Below are positions 8,305-11,096 of a stretch of DNA of 11,096 bases, piece after piece. A program made the position numbers and the translations under genes. The stretch's first letter is position 1. Every line of letters begins with the position of its first letter. Source of the DNA: Candidatus Aciduliprofundum sp. JdFR-45 (GTDB taxonomy: Archaea; Thermoplasmatota; Thermoplasmata; Thermoplasmatales; JdFR-45); contig MTNG01000011.1 of assembly GCA_002011395.1 (NCBI GenBank), positions 1 to 11,096 on the forward strand. The letters are read 5' to 3'. Below the pieces are notes generated by a model. It was not told the origin of the DNA. It searched no databases and worked only from the letters and a program-made list of their open reading frames with translations.

Positions 8305-9609
8305 TCAACCACCCATCATCTCCTGCATGTCCTTCACCGGGTCGGTTATGAGGCGCACGTCGTACCTCTCCACCAGGACCTTCAGTATGTCGTCGTTGAG
8401 CCAGGCCGGCAGCACGGGCCCTATTCGTATGCCCTTTATCCCGAGGGCGAGCAAACTCCAGAGTATGGCGACCGCCTTCTGCTCCATCCACATCAGGACG
8501 AGGCTGAGGGGCAGGTCGTTCAGGTCCTTTCCGAACAGCTCCGCGAGGGCGGCCGCTATCTCTATCGCGACGATGGAGTCGTTGCACTGCCCCAGGTCTA
8601 TGAGGCGGGGTATGCCCTCTATGTCGCCCAGGTCCAGGTCGTTGAACCTGAACTTTCCGCACGCCAGCGTCAGGACGATCGTGTCCTCAGGCAGCTTTCT
8701 CACGAACTCCCTGTAGTACTCGTTGCCCTTCACGGGCGAATCGCACCCGCCAACCAGGAAGAAGTGCCTTATCTTTCCCTCTTCCACGAGGGCCTTGATC
8801 TTATCCGCGAGTCCCAGAACGGCCGACCTGGAGAATCCCGTGGTGAGCACGGTTTCGCCCTTCTCCTCCTCCAGCGGCGGCAGGGAGAGGGCCTTCTCTA
8901 TCACAGGGGTGAAGTCGTACCCGTCTATGTGCTTGACGCCGGGGAGCCTGACAGTGCCCGTGGTGAACATTCTGTCCCTGTACGCCTTAGACGGGAGCAT
9001 AACGCAGTTGGACGTCGCCAGTATCGCTGCGGGGTACTTTGAGAAGAGCGCTCTCTGATCGTACCACGCCTTCCCCAGGTTTCCAACGAGGTGCTTGTAC
9101 TTTTTGAGGCCAGGATAGCCGTGGGCGGGAAGCATCTCCGAGTGTGTGTAAACGTTTATGCCCGTGCCCTCCGTCTGCTTCAGCAGTTCCTCCAGGGCCT
9201 TCAGGCCGTGTCCCGTGACTATTATCGCCGGACCCTTCACCGTGCCCGTCTGCACCTCAGTGGGTTCCGGTTCACCGTACGCCTTTATGTGCGCCTCCTT
9301 GAGCATTTTCATAACCTTTATGTTCATTCTCCCCGCCTCAAGGGCGAGGTCCACGTAGCTCTCAGGGTCAAAGTTCACGTTCGTCAGGACCGTGTAGAGC
9401 GCCCTCTCCAGGAACGCGTCCACCTCCTCGTCCACGTGGCCCAGTTCCCTCGCGTGGTACGCATAGGCGCTTATCCCGAGGAGGCAGAACCTCAGGTTGT
9501 CCTGGAGCCGCGCCACCGTCGGCTCCTTACCGCAGACACCCTTCACCGTGCACGCCGTTCCGCCGGCCGCCATGGAGCACATATAGCAGAACATTTCCGT
9601 TCCGTTCAT
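8305..9609 (-). CDS. hcp: Hybrid cluster protein (hydroxylamine/NO reductase), class III
   Basis: This 434-residue protein carries an Fe-S cluster plus the Fe-S-O hybrid cluster. It begins FCYMC...TACTVKGVC, giving C8, C11, C20 and C26 (C-x2-C-x8-C-x5-C), the [4Fe-4S] pattern of anaerobe-type Hcp. Hybrid-cluster ligands are all recognisable: H134 (VTGHGL), E158 ([11 protein letters not shown]), C202 (SNCVML), C289 (GGCDSP), C317 (ACGKFR), C342 (GQCNDS), E376 and K378 (MEQK). It is about 120 residues shorter than the E. coli and Desulfovibrio proteins, the gap falling in the N-terminal helical domain; that marks class III, common in archaea and thermophiles. Hcp reduces hydroxylamine in vitro and is thought to act on NO in vivo. 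The ATG at 9609 has a good ribosome site. The DUF438 gene follows immediately, and a shared operator lies upstream. Confidence 0.96.
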   Translation of the reverse strand: MNGTEMFCYMCSMAAGGTACTVKGVCGKEPTVARLQDNLRFCLLGISAYAYHARELGHVDEEVDAFLERALYTVLTNVNFDPESYVDLALEAGRMNIKVMKMLKEAHIKAYGEPEPTEVQTGTVKGPAIIVTGHGLKALEELLKQTEGTGINVYTHSEMLPAHGYPGLKKYKHLVGNLGKAWYDQRALFSKYPAAILATSNCVMLPSKAYRDRMFTTGTVRLPGVKHIDGYDFTPVIEKALSLPPLEEEKGETVLTTGFSRSAVLGLADKIKALVEEGKIRHFFLVGGCDSPVKGNEYYREFVRKLPEDTIVLTLACGKFRFNDLDLGDIEGIPRLIDLGQCNDSIVAIEIAAALAELFGKDLNDLPLSLVLMWMEQKAVAILWSLLALGIKGIRIGPVLPAWLNDDILKVLVERYDVRLITDPVKDMQEMMGG

Positions 9610-9616
9610 TTTTCAA

Positions 9617-9622
9617 CACCTC
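9617..9622 (-). promoter_or_regulatory. Ribosome binding site of hcp
   Basis: On the minus strand GAGGTG lies seven bases before the hcp ATG and follows a run of eight A's. The hcp transcript therefore has a real leader, unlike the neighbouring leaderless-looking genes, and this fixes the hcp start. Confidence 0.75.
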
Positions 9623-9658
9623 TTTTTTTTCACTGCGACCCGGGTAATGGAGTGGAAC

Positions 9659-9681
9659 TATATCAATATAACGGTGTTATA
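9659..9681. promoter_or_regulatory. hcp promoter with shared operator element, copy 1
   Basis: On the + strand the element reads TATATCAATATAACGG, then T, then GTTATA. Its right part is a perfect inverted repeat, TATAAC-GGT-GTTATA (9667-9681); its left part is a second one, TATAT-CA-ATATA (9659-9670). On the minus strand it supplies the only TATA-like sequence upstream of hcp, about 60 bases before the ATG, so the operator and the core promoter coincide. It also overlaps the TAA stop codon (9677-9679) of the upstream regulator gene. The same element recurs at 10016-10038 with one central base changed. Confidence 0.7.
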
Positions 9682-9994
9682 AAGCCGTGCCGGTTATCCT
9701 CCTGCATATAACGCAGTAGACATCCACCATCTCCCTTTCGCTGAGGGACCCCTCGGCGTAAAGGCGGTAAACGCGCTCCGCCTGCTCGTCAATGAGGGCG
9801 AGCACGTCATCGGGGAGGTCTGAGGTGCGCCCCCTCACACCCCTCAGGTACTGCGAGACGGCCGGCTGTGTGATGCCGAGTATGCGCGATATCTCAACCT
9901 GCGTGAGGCCATATTTCTCGTGCAGGACGCGCACCATGCGCGCCCTGACAGACGGCATATATCTGCGTGCGAACTCCTCGCAGGGCAGTTCCAT
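9677..9994 (-). CDS. Small HTH transcriptional regulator with cysteine motif, probable controller of hcp
   Basis: This 105-residue protein has a Cro/XRE-like helix-turn-helix at about residues 16-52 (KYGLTQVEISRILG, then ITQPAVSQYLRG as recognition helix). A helical tail follows to about 100. It resembles the archaeal predicted-regulator group COG2522. Three cysteines stand out: C5 near the start (ELPCEEF) and C94-x2-C97 near the end (YCVIC). They could hold an Fe-S cluster or form a redox switch; this is inference. The ATG at 9994 is preceded by a weak GGAGAT and by an A/T-rich box about 25-30 bases away. Its own promoter carries copy 2 of the operator and its last codons overlap copy 1 before hcp. 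That layout suggests it represses itself and hcp until a redox or NO signal arrives. Confidence 0.85.
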   Translation of the reverse strand: MELPCEEFARRYMPSVRARMVRVLHEKYGLTQVEISRILGITQPAVSQYLRGVRGRTSDLPDDVLALIDEQAERVYRLYAEGSLSEREMVDVYCVICRRITGTAL

Positions 9995-10015
9995 GGATCT
10001 CCATGGGCGCGATGG

Positions 10016-10038
10016 TATATCAATATAACGGAGTTATA
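10016..10038. promoter_or_regulatory. Shared operator element, copy 2, at the regulator promoter
   Basis: The + strand reads TATATCAATATAACGG, then A, then GTTATA: 22 of 23 bases identical to 9659-9681, with the same TATAAC-N3-GTTATA palindrome (10024-10038). It ends 22 bases upstream of the regulator ATG on the minus strand and covers its TATA-like sequence. It lies about 38 bases before the start of the divergent 10076 gene and just upstream of that gene's own box. Strict conservation between two intergenic sites over 350 bases apart, outside any coding constraint at this copy, argues for a protein binding site. Confidence 0.7.
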
Positions 10039-10056
10039 GAAAGAGTTATTTCACAC
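10039..10056 (+). promoter_or_regulatory. Promoter of the divergent membrane-protein gene
   Basis: GAAAGAGTTATTTCAC looks like a BRE-TATA pair centred about 28 bases before the ATG at 10076. No Shine-Dalgarno sequence precedes that ATG (CATATGCACAGAG), so a leaderless transcript is likely. The operator copy ends immediately upstream of it. Confidence 0.45.
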
Positions 10057-10075
10057 GTAAAACATATGCACAGAG

Positions 10076-10552
10076 ATGGATGACGGGACCGCCCTAGAAA
10101 ACCGCATATACTTCTGGCACGACCTCCGCTGGAGCGTTAAGACGTTCATCGCCATGGCGGCGCTTTTCACCTTTGCGATGGTGGCACTCCTTTACAGGTT
10201 GCACAGACCCCTGTGGGATACCGCTCTCTACGTGGCAGTGATCTCCGGTGTCTTCCTCCTCAGGCTGTTCACCCTGCGGCTACAGCACTACGGCCCCAGA
10301 ATGGTCGTGGTGCGTGATGACGGACTTCTTCTGCAGTTCTCGGATAGAAAAACCATGCTCGTTCCGTGGGAATCCCTGCGGGGGATCACCGAGACCGGGT
10401 ACGTGTACATCCCGATGAACGGTTCTGAGCGCAGAACCACCGAGATGCGGGTTCATTACTCAGACGTGCGGGGCAACCACAGGTGGTTCTGCGTGTCTAG
10501 GGAGGTGGGAATGCTCATAGACGCCGAAATGAAAAGGAGGGGTGTGACCTGA
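10076..10552 (+). CDS. Two-helix membrane protein with a C-terminal PH-like region, function unknown
   Basis: This 158-residue protein has a short polar start (about 1-20), two membrane segments at about 23-42 and 47-67 separated by the loop LHRPLWD, and a soluble C-terminal region. The soluble part has alternating strands (MVVVRDDGLLLQF, MLVPWESLRGI, then a strand region at 122-142) ending in a helix (VGMLIDAEMKRRG). The layout and the VPWESLRGI motif resemble bacterial/archaeal PH-like (bPH) membrane proteins, but I cannot place it in a named family. It reads away from the HTH regulator and starts next to operator copy 2, so it may share that control. Nothing in it suggests a catalytic site. 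Confidence 0.8.
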   Translation: MDDGTALENRIYFWHDLRWSVKTFIAMAALFTFAMVALLYRLHRPLWDTALYVAVISGVFLLRLFTLRLQHYGPRMVVVRDDGLLLQFSDRKTMLVPWESLRGITETGYVYIPMNGSERRTTEMRVHYSDVRGNHRWFCVSREVGMLIDAEMKRRGVT

Positions 10553-10914
10553 CGCGCACAGGTGGTCCCGCGCGGTGTGGGATGTGTGGGAGAGGAGAGG
10601 AATTGTTCTCCATGCCCCTCTCGGCCTCTTCTCCTATATGTGAGGCTCCATAAGTGTTCACGGGCAACCCCTCTATTCCTGGAATTGTGATTATTTCACT
10701 CTGCATAACTTTGTATCGTCGTGCCATTTTCTGGTAAAGTTCACGGCACCGTCCTCATGGTGGGTGACCGTGGCTTACCCCATGCCCATGGGAAGATGCG
10801 AAGGAGCGCCCCCTCTGGGCGCATAGAGTGGATGCGCCTCTACCTATCACACCGGTTGAAATCCATAGTCCATCCGACTGCGGGGACCCCGTATCCATGG
10901 GAGAGAGGACGAGC
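10553..10914. other. Gene-poor stretch: A/T-rich patch and potential hairpins
   Basis: No convincing gene is seen in these roughly 360 bases. The part from about 10625 to 10735 is clearly richer in A and T than its surroundings. A minus-strand frame from 10727 has no ribosome site, and its codons do not match the neighbours. From 10756 to 10842 three potential hairpins follow each other: CATG-gt-GGGT with ACCCCATG (10756-10784), GCGCCC with GGGCGC (10806-10822), and TAGAG with CTCTA (10824-10842). No tRNA or known riboswitch could be recognised. Confidence 0.4.
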
Positions 10915-11096
10915 ATGGACGAAGAAAAGATGAAGGGCTTCGCGGAGGAGGTCTGGAGGGGCAGGAATGCGAACGGGGATGTTCGTCTCTGTCTCTACGC
11001 GGGCCGTCGTTCACAAACCCCCGTGAGCGGAACGGGTCCATGCGGGTGTGAAAACGATTCAGAACCGGCGATCACACGGCACAGGGGGCCGCGGAG
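10915..11096 (+). CDS. Possible start of a gene running off the window, perhaps degenerate
   Basis: The ATG at 10915 follows GGGAGAGAGGACGAGC, with GAGG at a usable ribosome-site spacing. The first residues, MDEEKMKGFAEEVWRG, have the codon choice of the surrounding genes (G or C in third positions, AGG for Arg) and form an amphipathic start. From about codon 20 the sequence changes: CGT codons, scattered Cys, and no helix or strand pattern, although no stop occurs before the window ends. This may be a real gene, a frameshifted one, or an N-terminal fragment. The opening vaguely recalls some SAM-methyltransferase starts, which is not enough to name it. Confidence 0.3.
   Translation, partial: MDEEKMKGFAEEVWRGRNANGDVRLCLYAGRRSQTPVSGTGPCGCENDSEPAITRHRGPR

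Noticed and set aside
8017..9042. Long + strand frame opposite hcp and DUF438
   Set aside because: It is antisense to two certain genes, has no recognisable domains and shows the composition of a shadow frame.
9621..9630. Run of T on the + strand as a terminator
   Set aside because: No + strand gene ends nearby. On the minus strand it is an A-run preceding the hcp ribosome site.
10740..10870. Possible tRNA or riboswitch
   Set aside because: Short stems are present, but no cloverleaf with a T-loop consensus and no known riboswitch core could be assembled.

Overview
The window looks archaeal. Two promoters (for the 6444 and 10076 genes) have A/T-rich boxes placed for leaderless transcripts. 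The copper regulator couples an Lrp-type helix-turn-helix to a TRASH domain, which is an archaeal arrangement. The left end codes for a large archaeal-style surface beta-helix protein, and gene ends carry T-tracts rather than hairpin terminators. The DNA is G+C-rich, with heavy use of AGG and ATA codons. I would guess a G+C-rich euryarchaeote, possibly Thermoplasmatota-like, but nothing here fixes the lineage.

Left third (1-3418): the 3' part of one very long gene for a secreted right-handed beta-helix protein made of short Asn/Gly-rich rungs, with a different, non-repetitive domain inserted near its visible start. It ends at a T-tract and converges on the copper locus.

Copper locus (3510-6992): a divergent set. 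Rightward are a Cu(I)-exporting P1B-type ATPase (copA) and its probable metal sensor (Lrp-type HTH plus TRASH). Leftward are a 42-residue one-helix membrane protein, not previously obvious because of its size, and a 62-residue YHS/TRASH-type metal-binding protein, three bases apart. A perfect 17-bp inverted repeat lies in the divergent promoter region. Together this looks like sensing, cytosolic handling and export of Cu(I).

Nitrosative/oxidative stress locus (7095-10038), all leftward: a small HTH regulator with three cysteines, then a class III hybrid cluster protein (hcp), then a DUF438-hemerythrin-PAS protein whose start is coupled to the hcp stop. A 23-bp element, identical but for one central base and containing TATAAC-N3-GTTATA, occurs at the promoter of hcp and again at the promoter of the regulator. 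This suggests a self-contained, autoregulated redox or NO-response circuit. The best candidate for an undescribed system is this regulator/operator/hcp/DUF438 unit, followed by the copper microprotein.

Right end (10076-11096): a two-helix membrane protein reads away from the second operator copy. It is followed by about 360 bases without a convincing gene, containing an A/T-rich patch and three successive potential hairpins. A possible reading frame then runs off the window and loses its coding character after about 20 codons.
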